A stretch of 64,000 nucleotides of DNA, taken from the NCBI GenBank assembly GCA_047621665.1, contig JBLHMB010000011.1, forward strand, positions 1 to 64,000, written 5' to 3'. The notes under the pieces were generated by a model. The model had not been told where the DNA came from. It saw only the letters and a list, made by a program, of their open reading frames with translations, and ran no database searches. This DNA comes from Actimicrobium sp047621665. Lineage in GTDB: Bacteria; Pseudomonadota; Gammaproteobacteria; Burkholderiales; Burkholderiaceae_D. Position 1 is the first letter of the stretch, and each line of letters begins with the position of its first letter. Both the position numbers and the translations under genes were made by a program. This document shows positions 52,860 through 62,570 of the stretch, one piece after another.

Positions 52860-54347
52860 ATGCATGCACTGTATAGCGTTAGCGTAATCCGCCAGATCGA
52901 ACAGGCTGCGCTGCAACAGGTTCCTGCCGGCACGCTGATGCAGCGCGCCGGGCTGGCGACGGCAAATGCCGCGCTGGGGTTGCTGAACGTGGCACCGCAC
53001 GACGCCACCATCCTGGTTCTGGCGGGACCCGGCAATAACGGGGGCGATGCGCTGGAAGCCGCAGCACGACTGGCCGGGGCTGGCGCGAGCGTCCTGGTGC
53101 GGCTTTGCGCCGATCCGCAAGGCTTGCCCGCCGATGCGCGTCAGGCGCTAATACGGGTGCGCCAGACATCGGCCGTCTTCATTGATGACCTGCCGGTACG
53201 CCATTGGTCGCTGGTCATCGACGGCTTGTTCGGCGTTGGTCTGGGCCGTCCCATCGACGGTGATGTCGCCGACCTGATCCGCACAATCAACCGGCTCGAC
53301 CTTAACGTCCTGGCCATCGATGTTCCGAGCGGGCTCGATGCCGACCACGGCATGCTGGTCGGAGACGTCGCCATCCGCGCCGGCACCACGCTCACCTTCA
53401 TCGGTGACAAGCCGGGCCTGCATACGCTGGCCGGGCGCGAGTACGCCGGCAGCGTCCTTGTCGACACGCTCGGCATCGATGCTGCACTCTATCCGGTAGC
53501 TGCGCTGGAGCTGTCCGGCCCGGCACTATTTAGCTCAGTCGTTCGGCCACGTTCGCATGATTCGCACAAAGGCAGTTATGGCGACGTGATGGTTATTGGT
53601 GGTGCTGATGGCATGACTGGCGCTGCCATTCTTGCCGCCCGCAGCGCGCTCCATGCAGGTGCCGGCAAGGTTCACGCTACCTTCCTTGGCGCGGTGCCGG
53701 CTTACGACCCGCTGCATCCCGAACTGATGTGCCGCAGCGCAAGCGGAGTCGATTTCGGCAAGGCCGTGCTGGTTGCCGGACCGGGGCTGGGAACGAGCAC
53801 GGCTGCAGCAGCGTTGCTGCACAAGGTCTTGCGCAGCGGCCGCCCGCTCGTGCTCGATGCCGATGCGCTGAACCTGATGGCCGCCGACCCGGCGATACAG
53901 AAACAGGTCGCATCGCATCCGGCGCCGGTGCTGTTGACGCCCCACCCACTGGAGGCAGCGCGCTTGCTTCGCTGCGATACCGGCCACATCCAGGCCAACC
54001 GCACCGCTGCTGCGGCCGCACTGGCAGCACGCTTGCAGGCGACCGTAATACTGAAGGGGTCGGGCAGTGTCATTGCGCGCCCGAATGGGCACATGGCAAT
54101 CAATTCCAGTGGCAATCCGGCACTGGCCAGTGGCGGCACAGGAGATGTCCTGGCCGGCTTGTGCGGTGCATTGCTGGCGCAAGGATGGCCGGTGTGGGAA
54201 GCGGCCACCGGAGCGGCCTGGCTGCATGGTCACGCCGCCGATGTCCTGGTGCGCAATGGTGATGGTCCGGTCGGTCTGACAGCCAGCGAACTGACCGTGC
54301 AGATACGACGTGAAATCAATCGGTTGAAACCCGCCGGCAAGGACTAG
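52860..54347 (+). CDS. nnr: Nnr, bifunctional NAD(P)H-hydrate repair enzyme
   Basis: 495 aa. N-terminal YjeF/epimerase half (residues 1-~215: ILVLAGPGNNGGDALEAAA, VIDGLFGVGLGRP, VLAIDVPSGLDADHG) and C-terminal ADP-dependent dehydratase half (~235-490: SHDSHKGSYGDVMVIGGADGMTGAA, VLDADALNLM, LKGSGSVIARPNG, NPALASGGTGDVLAGL). Repairs hydrated NAD(P)H. All motifs look intact. It follows dadA by four bases. Confidence 0.94.
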   Translation: MHALYSVSVIRQIEQAALQQVPAGTLMQRAGLATANAALGLLNVAPHDATILVLAGPGNNGGDALEAAARLAGAGASVLVRLCADPQGLPADARQALIRVRQTSAVFIDDLPVRHWSLVIDGLFGVGLGRPIDGDVADLIRTINRLDLNVLAIDVPSGLDADHGMLVGDVAIRAGTTLTFIGDKPGLHTLAGREYAGSVLVDTLGIDAALYPVAALELSGPALFSSVVRPRSHDSHKGSYGDVMVIGGADGMTGAAILAARSALHAGAGKVHATFLGAVPAYDPLHPELMCRSASGVDFGKAVLVAGPGLGTSTAAAALLHKVLRSGRPLVLDADALNLMAADPAIQKQVASHPAPVLLTPHPLEAARLLRCDTGHIQANRTAAAAALAARLQATVILKGSGSVIARPNGHMAINSSGNPALASGGTGDVLAGLCGALLAQGWPVWEAATGAAWLHGHAADVLVRNGDGPVGLTASELTVQIRREINRLKPAGKD

Positions 54348-54360
54348 AAAACGGGCAGAT

Positions 54361-55089
54361 TTATACCGGTGCGGTTACCAACAACCGGCCTGCCGCGATC
54401 GTGATGGTGCTGGCGCAGCGCGCTGCGATCGTGCGATCGTGCGTTACCAGTACCAGCGTCGATTTGCGTTCGCGATTGAGTTCGAACATCAGGTCGATGA
54501 CGGCCTCGCCGGTGGCGGCGTCCAGACTGCCGGTGGGCTCATCGGCGAACAGTAGCGGCGGCTCGGTTACGAATGCCCGCGCCAGTGCAACCCGTTGTTG
54601 CTCTCCGCCCGACATAAATTTAGGATAGTGTCGCAGCCGGCTGTCCAGTCCAACGCGGCCCAGCATCGCGGCCGCCTTGTCCCTGGCGTTATCGTCACCA
54701 CGTAGCTCCAATGGCAGCATCACATTTTCGAGTGCTGTCAGGTGGCCGAGCAGTTGGAAGGACTGAAACACGAAGCCCAGTTTGGCCATCCGCACACCGG
54801 CGCGGCCGTCTTCGTCGAGCGCAAACAAGTCCACGCCATCGAGCAAAATGGTGCCGCTGGTTGGCGTATCAAGTCCGGCCATCAGGCCTAGCAGCGTCGA
54901 CTTGCCGGAACCGGAAGCACCGACAATAGCGAGCGTGGCACCAGCCGGCACGGTAAAATCGATGCCGTCCAGTATCGTCAATTCGCCAGTCGCATCAGCG
55001 ACGCGTTTGGTCAGCAGTCTGGCTTCGATGGCAAGTGGTACAGCAGAGGCAACATTCTGGTCAACATTCATATTGGAAAGTTCAGGCAT
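54361..55089 (-). CDS. YbbA-like ABC transporter ATP-binding protein
   Basis: 242 aa ATPase: Walker A GASGSGKST, Q-loop, signature MSGGEQQRVALARAF, Walker B LLFADEPTGSLD. Closest in context to YbbA: divergently paired with tesA, as in E. coli. Its usual permease (YbbP) is not adjacent here. Start options are ATG 55089 (overlapping the tesA start codon) and ATG 55071; 55089 is used, but a ribosome site is poor for both. Confidence 0.88.
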   Translation of the reverse strand: MPELSNMNVDQNVASAVPLAIEARLLTKRVADATGELTILDGIDFTVPAGATLAIVGASGSGKSTLLGLMAGLDTPTSGTILLDGVDLFALDEDGRAGVRMAKLGFVFQSFQLLGHLTALENVMLPLELRGDDNARDKAAAMLGRVGLDSRLRHYPKFMSGGEQQRVALARAFVTEPPLLFADEPTGSLDAATGEAVIDLMFELNRERKSTLVLVTHDRTIAARCASTITIAAGRLLVTAPV

Positions 55090-55738
55090 GCGTAAAGAGT
55101 CAGTTGGAAATTGGGGAGCGATAAAGTGGGCGCGCGTGGCAGTGATGATTGCCGTGACGATGTGTACAACGAGCGCGTATTCTGCATCAAAAGCAGTGCT
55201 TGTGCTCGGCGACAGTCTGTCCGCCGAATACGGACTGGCACGGGGCGAAGGGTGGGTAGCGTTACTCGAACAAAGATTGAAGGACAGCGGCATTGATGCC
55301 ACGCTGATCAATGCCAGCATCAGCGGCGAAACCACCAGCGGCGGCATCACCCGTTTGCCTGCACTACTGAATAAAAATAAGCCAACCGTCGTCGTGGTCG
55401 AACTCGGCGCTAACGATGGCTTGCGCGGACTGGCCTTGAGTGACACTAAAAAAAATCTCCGGGCCATCATCAACGCGGCCAAAAAATCCAATGCCCGGGT
55501 CGTGCTGGTCGGCATGCAACTGCCACCGAATTACGGTACGGATTACACCAAGCGCTTCGCCGCAATCTATCCGGCACTGGCGAAAGAAACCAAGTCAGCG
55601 CTGGTACCGTTCATGCTGGAAGGCGTAGTCCGTCAGCCATCGCTGTTCCAGGCCGACCGCATCCATCCGACCGCGCAAGCCCACCCGATCATCCTCGACA
55701 CTATCTGGCCGCAGCTCAAGCCGCTTTTAAGCAAATGA
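55088..55738 (+). CDS. tesA: TesA-like arylesterase / thioesterase I / lysophospholipase
   Basis: 216 aa SGNH-hydrolase. Signal peptide MRKESVGNWGAIKWARVAVMIAVTMCTTSAYSA places it in the periplasm. Block I GDSLSAEYGL (nucleophile Ser), block III GANDGLRG, and block V DRIHPTAQAHP with the catalytic Asp-His are present. GGAAAG lies 8 bases before the ATG. It is divergent from ybbA and closely followed by mnmH (4 bases). Confidence 0.93.
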   Translation: MRKESVGNWGAIKWARVAVMIAVTMCTTSAYSASKAVLVLGDSLSAEYGLARGEGWVALLEQRLKDSGIDATLINASISGETTSGGITRLPALLNKNKPTVVVVELGANDGLRGLALSDTKKNLRAIINAAKKSNARVVLVGMQLPPNYGTDYTKRFAAIYPALAKETKSALVPFMLEGVVRQPSLFQADRIHPTAQAHPIILDTIWPQLKPLLSK

Positions 55739-55742
55739 ACCC

Positions 55743-56801
55743 ATGAAGTATCCCGCCCTGCTCCCCTTTTCCGAAGTGCTGCCGCAATTGGCCCGCTTCG
55801 ACGCCATCATCGACGTACGTAGTCCCGGCGAATTTGCCGAAGACCACCTACCCGGCGCCATCAATTGCCCGGTGCTCGATGATGCCGAGCGCGAACGCAT
55901 CGGTACGTTATACAAACAGGTCAATGCCTTCGAAGCCAAAAAAGCCGGCGCGGCTTTAGTCGCCCGCAACATCGGCCGGCATATCGAAACCGTGTTCTAC
56001 GACAAACCGAAAGACTGGCAGCCGCTGATCTACTGCTGGCGTGGCGGCAATCGCAGTGGCGCGCTGACGCACATCCTGGCCAGGATTGGCTGGCCGGCAA
56101 TCCAGCTCGATGGTGGCTACAAGGAATTCCGCCGGCACGTCAACACCAGCTTGCCGGAACTGGCGGCAGGACTGCAGTATCGGGTCGTGTGCGGGACCAC
56201 CGGCAGCGGCAAGAGCCGGCTGCTGCAAACACTGGCTGCGCATGGCGCGCAGGTACTCGATCTCGAACAACTGGCCGAGCACCGTGGCTCGGTACTTGGC
56301 GGCTGGCCCAGTGCGCCGCAACCGAGCCAGAAAATGTTCGAAACCCGCCTGTGGCAGGCACTGCGCGGATTCGATTCAGCGCGGGAAGTCTTCGTCGAAT
56401 CGGAAAGCAAGAAGGTTGGCAACGTCCGCGTACCGGAGGCATTAATGGAACGCATCCGCGCTTCGCCGTGCATCGCATTGGGTTTGTCGCAGCCGCACCG
56501 GGTGCAATTGCTGATGCAGGAATATGACAACTTTGTTGATGCACCCGACACGCTGGCCGAACAACTGAACTGTCTGGTAACGATGTATGGAAAAGAGCGC
56601 ATCGGTGTCTGGCAAGCAATGGCGCGCGATGGCCACCTGCCGATACTGGTCGACGAACTGCTGGTGCAGCACTACGACCCGGCCTATCTGAAGTCGATCG
56701 AGCGCAACTTCAGTCAGTACACGCAAGCAGTCAAGCTGGATTTGCCGGATATTTCGCTGGCAACCTTCGACGCTGCCGCACGCCAATTGCATCCGGCCTG
56801 A
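55743..56801 (+). CDS. mnmH: MnmH/SelU, tRNA 2-selenouridine synthase
   Basis: 352 aa. N-terminal rhodanese domain (IIDVRSPGEFAEDHLPGAIN, active-site C98 in IYCWRGGNRSG) and C-terminal P-loop domain (GTTGSGKSRLL, 151-161). It replaces 2-thiouridine by 2-selenouridine at the tRNA wobble base, via geranylation, using selenophosphate from SelD. No selD is in the window. It is coupled to tesA by a 4-base gap. Confidence 0.92.
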   Translation: MKYPALLPFSEVLPQLARFDAIIDVRSPGEFAEDHLPGAINCPVLDDAERERIGTLYKQVNAFEAKKAGAALVARNIGRHIETVFYDKPKDWQPLIYCWRGGNRSGALTHILARIGWPAIQLDGGYKEFRRHVNTSLPELAAGLQYRVVCGTTGSGKSRLLQTLAAHGAQVLDLEQLAEHRGSVLGGWPSAPQPSQKMFETRLWQALRGFDSAREVFVESESKKVGNVRVPEALMERIRASPCIALGLSQPHRVQLLMQEYDNFVDAPDTLAEQLNCLVTMYGKERIGVWQAMARDGHLPILVDELLVQHYDPAYLKSIERNFSQYTQAVKLDLPDISLATFDAAARQLHPA

Positions 56802-56804
56802 GCA

Positions 56805-57758
56805 TTATCCGGCCAGCACAAGTTCCGGCTCGGTCAACCGGGCAGGAACCGATGCGCTCATCGTCAATTGCAGTGACGGCAACGAGCCACCGGCCCGATA
56901 ACTGAAACTGACGTGCAACACGTCGCCCTCAGCGACGTCGACCGGCTCGTTAAACGGGAGGATCATGAAGTTATTGAGCCAGTCGATGGTCGACTGCTGA
57001 TCCATCAGCACCGCGAGGACGTTCTTGGTTATAAAGCGCAGCGAAGTCACTGTGCCGCTGTGCGCCATCGTGAACCGGCCGCTCCAGCTAATCAAAGGAT
57101 CAACTTCAGTCTGAAAATCGAGCGTGCTGTAGACCTGTGGTTCGGCCATTTCGACGGTATCCCCGGCATCCCGCGTCAGTTCGCGAAATTGCACGATCGG
57201 AGCGTTATATCCTTCGAAGTCATAGTCGAGCTGCAATGGTTGCACCGCCATGATGACGGCATCCGGAACAAATAACGGCAGCGGTCCGTCGAAGCGTGCG
57301 AGGTAACGCTGCTTGAACGAAGCCATCACATCGACCTGTTTTTCGCGCAGCATACCGACATGAATCATTTCGCAGATCACCACATCGACCGGTTCCGGCG
57401 GCAGGTAGTCAAACGCATCTGCCTCGATGACTTCCACCTTGTGGCCGTGCCGGTTGCGCGCCAGCAGGCGGCGTGCTTCATGGACCATGTCCGGATTGAA
57501 TTCAACGCACCAGACTTTTTCAGCGGTCGCCGCGGCAAAAAAAGACAGTACGCCGGTGCCACCACCCAACTCCAGGACTTTCGCGCCGGGAAACACCACT
57601 GCACTGATCGCCGCCTTGAAACTCTTCATCCGGCGCTGATCCATCAGCATGTTGTGATGGTATTGCAGAGGAATGAATTGTCCTAGATAACAACTTTCGA
57701 TTTCACGTTCGGTCAACATCGGGTTTTCCTGATTGTTCGGCTCGACGTGATTATCCAT
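56805..57758 (-). CDS. Class I methyltransferase resembling protein arginine methyltransferases
   Basis: 317 aa. SAM-binding motif I VLELGGGTGVLSFFAA, acidic post-I VEFNPDMV, motif VVICEMIHVGMLREKQVDVM that resembles the PRMT double-E region, and a C-terminal beta-barrel-like half. The PRMT SAM-binding order is kept but the THW loop was not seen. The start at ATG 57758 has GGGGAA upstream (an in-frame ATG at 57803 is less likely). Its substrate is unknown; calling it a PRMT is inference from motif spacing. Confidence 0.82.
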   Translation of the reverse strand: MDNHVEPNNQENPMLTEREIESCYLGQFIPLQYHHNMLMDQRRMKSFKAAISAVVFPGAKVLELGGGTGVLSFFAAATAEKVWCVEFNPDMVHEARRLLARNRHGHKVEVIEADAFDYLPPEPVDVVICEMIHVGMLREKQVDVMASFKQRYLARFDGPLPLFVPDAVIMAVQPLQLDYDFEGYNAPIVQFRELTRDAGDTVEMAEPQVYSTLDFQTEVDPLISWSGRFTMAHSGTVTSLRFITKNVLAVLMDQQSTIDWLNNFMILPFNEPVDVAEGDVLHVSFSYRAGGSLPSLQLTMSASVPARLTEPELVLAG

Positions 57759-58150
57759 GGCATTCCCCGGTTCAATTAGATGAGCAGAAGCACTTTTCAA
57801 CATGTGTTTTTAGTAGGATGAACATAATCTAAAGCGGCCGCTAAGTACACTTAGTTTTATTAAAAACGCCACTTAATTTCATGGAGATGAATAACATAAA
57901 CCATAAGTACACATAACCGAAATGGCTGAGCCAAACTGACCGTACTAACCGGACAGTCTGGCGGGGCATGAGCAACCCGTCACCGGGGGCCGGCTGAACT
58001 GGATGAAAATTACGATAGGCGGTTGGAAGAAAAGATTTTTATGTAGTCGAACAACAAAATAGGTGACAGAGTCGCTGGAACACTAGTTGCCGCTTCGCGA
58101 GTACGCAAAGTGCCGTCCGCGCGCGTCCTGGCGTCCGGGCTACGCTATCC
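57759..58150. other. Gene-free region with repeated TAAGTACAC
   Basis: No gene in 392 bases. AT-rich part 57790-57920 holds a perfect inverted repeat CTAAGT-AC-ACTTAG (57841-57854) and a second TAAGTACAC (57904-57912). They lie ~85-150 bases upstream of the methyltransferase and could be a repressor site. The rest (57920-58150) shows nothing clear, and no terminator for glnB was found. Confidence 0.55.
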
Positions 58151-58489
58151 TCAGACTGCATCCGATCCGGTTTCGCCGGTACGAATACGGATGACTTGTT
58201 CTACATTTTGAACAAATATCTTGCCGTCGCCGATCTTGCCTGTACGTGCAGCCTTGATGATGGCATCGACAGCAGCCTCCATGGTGGCGTCGTCGACGAT
58301 CGCTTCGACTTTCACTTTGGGCAGGAAATCGACGACATATTCTGCACCACGATACAACTCAGTATGCCCTTTTTGGCGACCGAAACCTTTGACCTCGGTC
58401 ACTGTCAAGCCGGTAACTCCCACCTCGGCGAGTGCTTCACGAACTTCGTCGAGCTTGAATGGCTTGATGATGGCGGTTATCTGTTTCAT
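58151..58489 (-). CDS. glnB: PII nitrogen regulatory protein (GlnB)
   Basis: 112 aa trimeric signal protein that reports nitrogen, 2-oxoglutarate and ATP status to NtrB, GlnE and others. Starts MKQITAIIKPFKLDEVREALAE; T-loop GRQKGHTELYRGAEYVVDF with uridylylation site Y51; ATP-binding RTGKIGDGKIF and RIRTGE. The start at 58489 matches the family exactly. It lies 57 bases downstream of nadE, as in Herbaspirillum, which favours GlnB over GlnK (GlnK is usually with amtB). Confidence 0.95.
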   Translation of the reverse strand: MKQITAIIKPFKLDEVREALAEVGVTGLTVTEVKGFGRQKGHTELYRGAEYVVDFLPKVKVEAIVDDATMEAAVDAIIKAARTGKIGDGKIFVQNVEQVIRIRTGETGSDAV

Positions 58490-58546
58490 GGTAAATCCTT
58501 GGTTGGGCTGACGGCGTGACGACAACAATAATGCTTCGATTTTAAA

Positions 58547-60160
58547 CTAGCCGCGAAATTTCGATGTGATCGGATAGCGCCAGTCGCGCCCGAAAGCACG
58601 ATGCGTGACGCGGATACCAACGGGCGACTGACGACGCTTGTATTCGTTGATCTTAATCAAATGGGTAATACGCGCGACGTCCTCGGCCCGATAACCGGCT
58701 GCAACGACTTCCTCAACGCTGCGGTTTTCTTCCATAAATAGCTGCATGATACCGTCGAGTATTTCGTAAGGTGGCAAGGAATCCTGGTCCGTCTGGTCGG
58801 GTCGTAGTTCAGCCGAGGGAGCGCGGGTCAATATACGCTCAGGAATAACAGCGGAAATCGAATTGCGGTAGGCACACAAGCGGTACACCAGCGTCTTGGC
58901 GATATCCTTGAGCACTGCAAAACCGCCGGCCATATCGCCATACAACGTGCAATAGCCGACCGCCATTTCACTCTTGTTGCCGGTAGTCAGGACAATCGCA
59001 CCATGCTTGTTCGACAGCGCCATCAACATGGTTCCGCGAATGCGGGCCTGAATGTTTTCTTCAGTTGCATCGAGTGGCAACCCGGCGAAATCGGACGCAA
59101 GTGTGCTCAGGAATGCGTCAAAACAAGTAGCAATGGCAATTTCGTCGTAGCGCACACCAGTTCGTCGGGCCATGTCGCGTGAGTCAATCCAGGATATTTC
59201 CGCGGTGTAGGGCGACGGCATCATCACGGTACGCACCTTGTCAGCACCGAGGGCATCGACGGCGACTGCCAGCGTCAGGGCCGAATCGACCCCACCTGAC
59301 AAGCCCAGCAACACGCCCGGGAAACCATTCTTGCCGATATAGTCGCGTACCCCGAGAACCAGTGCCTGATAAACCTGCGCCTCGACAGACAAGTGCTCTG
59401 CGATAACACCTGGCAACGGCGTTGCGCCATCGAACTCGATCAGTTGCAAGTCTTCCTCGACATGCTTGAGCTGCGCTTGTAACTGGCCGGCCCGGTCCAT
59501 CACGAACGAATTCCCGTCGAAGATCAACTCGTCCTGACCGCCAACGAGATTTACGTAGACCAGCGCCAGTCCCTGTGCGCAGACATTGGTGCGCATGATG
59601 TCGTAGCGCAGATGCAGCTTGTGCATGTGATAGGGCGAGCCATTCGGTACCAGCAGCACCTGCGCGCCAGCGGCGCGGGCGCGCCCCGGTGCGCGGTCGA
59701 ACCACGTATCTTCACAAATATTGATCCCGAACGCCACGTCCTTGACCGTGAATACACAGACCTGCTCACCGGCAGAAAAATACCTTTTCTCGTCGAATAC
59801 AGCATCGTTGGGTAATTCAGCCTTGTGGTAGGTCGCGCTGACACGACCGTTGACAAGCACCACGACTGCATTGAAACGCACGCCATCATTTATCACCGGC
59901 AAACCGACAAGAACATGGAGGCCGGCAAAGGCGGCCAGATCGGCGGCCAGCCCGGCAACTTGCTCGGCCGATTGTGCGTAAAATGCATCGCGTAGTAATA
60001 AGTCTTCCGGAGGATAACCAGTCAGCGACATTTCTGGCGTGACAACGATATCTGCACCTTGCGCGGCAGCGCGCTCGGCAAAGGCAAAGATTCTTGCGCG
60101 GTTACCGCTCAGGTCACCGACTGTACTGTTAATTTGGGCAATGGCAACTTTGACTGTCAT
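58547..60160 (-). CDS. nadE: NadE, glutamine-dependent NAD+ synthetase
   Basis: 537 aa. N-terminal nitrilase-type glutaminase with E43 (TPEMSLTGYPPEDLLLR), K113 (YHKAELPN) and C149 (INICEDTW); C-terminal ATP pyrophosphatase with SGGVDS (LGLSGGVDSALTLA) and the GNKSEMAVGY and DQDSLPPYE motifs. Makes NAD+ from deamido-NAD with glutamine as nitrogen donor. It precedes glnB. Start ATG 60160 has only a weak ribosome site. Confidence 0.95.
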   Translation of the reverse strand: MTVKVAIAQINSTVGDLSGNRARIFAFAERAAAQGADIVVTPEMSLTGYPPEDLLLRDAFYAQSAEQVAGLAADLAAFAGLHVLVGLPVINDGVRFNAVVVLVNGRVSATYHKAELPNDAVFDEKRYFSAGEQVCVFTVKDVAFGINICEDTWFDRAPGRARAAGAQVLLVPNGSPYHMHKLHLRYDIMRTNVCAQGLALVYVNLVGGQDELIFDGNSFVMDRAGQLQAQLKHVEEDLQLIEFDGATPLPGVIAEHLSVEAQVYQALVLGVRDYIGKNGFPGVLLGLSGGVDSALTLAVAVDALGADKVRTVMMPSPYTAEISWIDSRDMARRTGVRYDEIAIATCFDAFLSTLASDFAGLPLDATEENIQARIRGTMLMALSNKHGAIVLTTGNKSEMAVGYCTLYGDMAGGFAVLKDIAKTLVYRLCAYRNSISAVIPERILTRAPSAELRPDQTDQDSLPPYEILDGIMQLFMEENRSVEEVVAAGYRAEDVARITHLIKINEYKRRQSPVGIRVTHRAFGRDWRYPITSKFRG

Positions 60161-60286
60161 GAGTGCAATTCTTCAAGCAAAAAAATCAAGTGAGCAGGCA
60201 GCGCGGGAGTCGGAAACAACACTGATGGTCGTCACGCGCGTCCGCCCACAACGTTAAAAGATACAAAAGCCATATAGGGAAATTCA

Positions 60287-61450
60287 GTGAATTATCGCAC
60301 GCAAATCATCTCCTCTTTGAGTGCCGTCGGCCAGCCTGCATGGGATGGTCTGCTGGCTCTGCAGGGCGATGCCAACCCGTTCCTGTCGTATGCATTTCTG
60401 GATGCCCTGCACGAGACCGGTTGTGCATCGATCGACACCGGCTGGCAACCGCAATTCCTGATTTTGTGGGATGACCAGGAGTCACCACCGCAACTAGCCG
60501 CCGCCATCCCGCTCTACGCAAAGATGCATTCGTACGGCGAGTACGTGTTCGACTGGGCCTGGGCGGATGCCTATCAGCGCAATGGCCTTGACTATTACCC
60601 GAAGCTGCTGTCATCGATACCCTTCACCCCGGTCACCGGCGGGCGCTTGCTGGCACGCGACGATGCTGCGCGCACGGCGCTGGTGGAGGCGCTGTGCGCA
60701 GTACAGGTCAACAGTCAGGTGTCCTCGACACACGTTCTGTATCCCCCCGGGGCACAAGCAAGTCAGTTAAAAGAAGCGGGCTTCATGTTGCGTGCCGGCG
60801 TGCAGTTTCACTGGCTCAATCCCGGCTATGCCAGCTTTGATGATTTCCTCGAATCGCTGGAGCGCAAGAAGCGCAAGAACATCCGCGCCGAACGCCGCAA
60901 GGTTGCCGAACAAGGCATTGTTTTTCGCCAGGTCGCCGGCACCGATGCCAGCGCAGCAGACTGGGAATTTTTTAATCGCTGCTATGCGCAAACGTATACC
61001 GAACACCATTCGACGCCTTACCTGAGCCTTGAGTTTTTCCTGCGTATCGGTGCAACGATGGGCCACAACATCCTGTTGATCATTGCAGAGCGGGAAGGCA
61101 GTCCGATCGCGGCATCGCTGGTAATCCACGATGGCCATACGCTCTACGGGCGTTATTGGGGGGCGATTGCCGATGTGCCTTGCCTGCATTTCGAAACTGC
61201 GTACTACCAGCCGCTTGAATATTGTATTGCCAACGGTCTGGCGTGTTTCGAAGGCGGCGCCCAAGGCGAGCACAAGATGGCGCGCGGTTTTCTGCCGCAG
61301 AAAACCTGGTCTGCACACTGGCTGGCGCACCCGTCCTTTTCGGATGCCATCGAACGTTTTCTGGAACGTGAGACCGGCGGCATCGAGTCCTATATGGATG
61401 AACTACACGAACGCAACCCTTTCCGTACTGCGAACAGTACCGGCAACTGA
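60287..61450 (+). CDS. FemAB-like GNAT family protein (COG3146)
   Basis: 387 aa, PF04339-type (DUF482) protein: NPFLSYAFLDALHETGC near the N-terminus, ERKKRKNIRAERRKVAEQGI in the middle, and YYQPLEYCIANGLACFEGGAQGEHKMARGFLPQKTWSAHWL near the end. The fold is that of double GNAT/FemX acyl- or aminoacyl-transferases; the substrate is unknown. It starts at a GTG with AGGGAAA upstream. Confidence 0.88.
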   Translation: MNYRTQIISSLSAVGQPAWDGLLALQGDANPFLSYAFLDALHETGCASIDTGWQPQFLILWDDQESPPQLAAAIPLYAKMHSYGEYVFDWAWADAYQRNGLDYYPKLLSSIPFTPVTGGRLLARDDAARTALVEALCAVQVNSQVSSTHVLYPPGAQASQLKEAGFMLRAGVQFHWLNPGYASFDDFLESLERKKRKNIRAERRKVAEQGIVFRQVAGTDASAADWEFFNRCYAQTYTEHHSTPYLSLEFFLRIGATMGHNILLIIAEREGSPIAASLVIHDGHTLYGRYWGAIADVPCLHFETAYYQPLEYCIANGLACFEGGAQGEHKMARGFLPQKTWSAHWLAHPSFSDAIERFLERETGGIESYMDELHERNPFRTANSTGN

Positions 61451-61507
61451 CCAGGACGGTTGACGACGACTCACGCGCGCGGGTAGCGTATGTGATGTCT
61501 ATTTAAT

Positions 61508-62551
61508 ATGCTTCATGTCATGAGCCTGCCTGAGTCTTCGCATCCCGCAATGCCGTCCCGTAACCGGATTGGACGTTTTCACATCACGCGCGAACTTGGA
61601 CGCGGCGTGCTCAATACTGTTTATCTGGGACACGATCCGATCGCCGATCGCCAGGTCGCGATCAAGACGTTTCATCTTGAGCTTTCATTGCAACAACGCC
61701 GCATGCAGGAGCGGCAACTGATCAACGAAGCGCGTGCAGCAGGCAGACTGTCGCATCCACACATCGTGACGATCTTTGAGGCATCCGTCGAGGGGCCTGA
61801 AACTTATCTTGTGATGGAGCATCTGGAGGGCAGCGCACTCAGCACCCTGCTAAGTGCCGGCCGCACATTCGAGTTCGACGTGATCGCCACGATCTGCTCC
61901 AAGCTCGCCGGTGCGCTTGACCATGCCCATCGACACAAGGTCGTACACCGGGATATCAAGCCAGCCAATATTTTCATGATCGACGGACATCAACCCAAGC
62001 TGGTTGATTTCGGTATCGCGAGAACGCCGAACCATTTCGCTGTCCACGTCACTTCCGCAGACAATCCCAACACGCTATTTTGCAACAACTTGCTCGGCAC
62101 GCCCAACTACATGTCGCCCGAACAAGCTAGCGGCGAGCGCGTCGACCACCGTACCGATATTTATTCGCTCGGTGCAGTCATGTATCAAATGCTGACCGGA
62201 CGCACACCCTTTGATGCCGTCGAAACGGATACCCTGCTCCAACTGATCAAACACAAAATCCCGGACCAGCCTCATAAACTCAATGCGACGGTACCGAAAG
62301 CCTTGTCACGCATCGCCATGAAAGCGATGAACAAGGAACCGGACAAGCGATACCAACACGCCGCCGACATGATGCTTGATATCAAGCGTTATCTGGCCGA
62401 CGGCAAACTCACCCGGCGGCGACTCCGCATGGCCTTGAGCGAATCTGAAGTACAACGCAGGGTGCCGTATTTCCTGACACAGCGCAGCGCCTTGCACCTG
62501 TGCTGTGCTGCACTGATTGGAGCAATCGCGATGTGGTTACTGCTGCATTAG
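61508..62551 (+). CDS. Ser/Thr protein kinase with C-terminal membrane anchor
   Basis: 347 aa Hanks-type kinase: ELGRGVLNTVYLG P-loop, K53 in VAIKTF, catalytic HRDIKPANIFM, DFG in LVDFGIAR, activation segment GTPNYMSPEQASGERVDHRTDIYSLG. The kinase domain is N-terminal; one membrane segment at the very C-terminus (LHLCCAALIGAIAMWLLLH) anchors it with no extracellular sensor. Start ATG 61508 or 61520. It is convergent with an HDOD-GAF gene 19 bases away. Confidence 0.9.
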   Translation: MLHVMSLPESSHPAMPSRNRIGRFHITRELGRGVLNTVYLGHDPIADRQVAIKTFHLELSLQQRRMQERQLINEARAAGRLSHPHIVTIFEASVEGPETYLVMEHLEGSALSTLLSAGRTFEFDVIATICSKLAGALDHAHRHKVVHRDIKPANIFMIDGHQPKLVDFGIARTPNHFAVHVTSADNPNTLFCNNLLGTPNYMSPEQASGERVDHRTDIYSLGAVMYQMLTGRTPFDAVETDTLLQLIKHKIPDQPHKLNATVPKALSRIAMKAMNKEPDKRYQHAADMMLDIKRYLADGKLTRRRLRMALSESEVQRRVPYFLTQRSALHLCCAALIGAIAMWLLLH

Positions 62552-62570
62552 TCGCGCCGGATCACCACAA

